This document shows, in pieces, positions 5,385 through 5,385 of a stretch of DNA of 5,385 nt. The notes under the pieces are model-generated. The model was not told the origin of the DNA, did not search any database, and saw only the letters and a list, made by a program, of their open reading frames with translations. Position 1 is the first letter of the stretch, and each line of letters opens with the position of its first letter. Made by a program: the position numbers and the translations under genes. The DNA is from Chloroflexota bacterium (GTDB lineage Bacteria > Chloroflexota > UBA5177 > JANWHV01), in the NCBI GenBank assembly GCA_025924845.1, contig JAICHN010000360.1, positions 1-5,385 on the forward strand, in the 5' to 3' direction.

Positions 5385-5385
5385 G

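Noticed and set aside
1..5385. CRISPR arrays, tRNA or rRNA genes, insertion sequences
   Set aside because: No regularly spaced long repeats, cloverleaf-like sequence or transposase coding was seen; the repeats present are short regulatory-type elements.

Overview
The window holds the end of a respiratory nitrate reductase operon on the plus strand, facing a regulator and a stress-protein gene on the minus strand. The DNA is GC-rich, codons end mostly in G or C, and start codons include GTG. The NarH, NarJ and NarI proteins are clear family members, but their NarH tail and the neighbouring genes do not look enterobacterial. A GC-rich Chloroflexota (Thermomicrobia-like) or actinobacterial-type organism is a reasonable guess, but it is an inference from protein flavour only.

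Plus strand, 3-3041: narH (5' end cut off by the window edge), narJ, narI and a small unrecognised membrane-protein ORF. Each gene starts inside the stop codon of the one before (ATGA, ATGA, GTGA), so the four are probably one translationally coupled operon. NarH carries the Fe-S clusters, NarI the two b hemes and the quinol site, and NarJ is the chaperone that matures the molybdenum subunit NarG, which must lie upstream of the window. The same gene set can also encode a cytoplasm-facing nitrite oxidoreductase, and this window cannot exclude that.

Minus strand, 3060-4942: a tandem-domain universal stress protein gene, then about 227 bp downstream of it a Crp/Fnr-family regulator gene. The regulator has an FNR-like recognition helix (E--SR) but neither an N-terminal cysteine cluster nor the usual cAMP-contacting Arg-Ser. 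It converges on the nar operon with an 18-bp gap. A Crp/Fnr regulator and a Usp beside nar suggest a locus for low-oxygen or nitrogen-oxide respiration.

Non-coding structure is the most unusual part. The end of usp and its 3' spacer (3933-4056) contain a cluster of perfect inverted repeats, two with 12-bp arms, arranged so that alternative pairings compete. Upstream of usp (4990-5061) are four exact copies of a heptamer, as two direct-repeat pairs with 11-bp period facing each other, resembling the 7-4-7 layout of OmpR/PhoB-family operators. The right edge (5208-5384, minus) is the 3' end of an unrecognised protein gene that continues outside the window. The 265-bp spacer 4943-5207 holds the usp promoter region, the heptamers and two GC-rich dyads; I see no gene in it.
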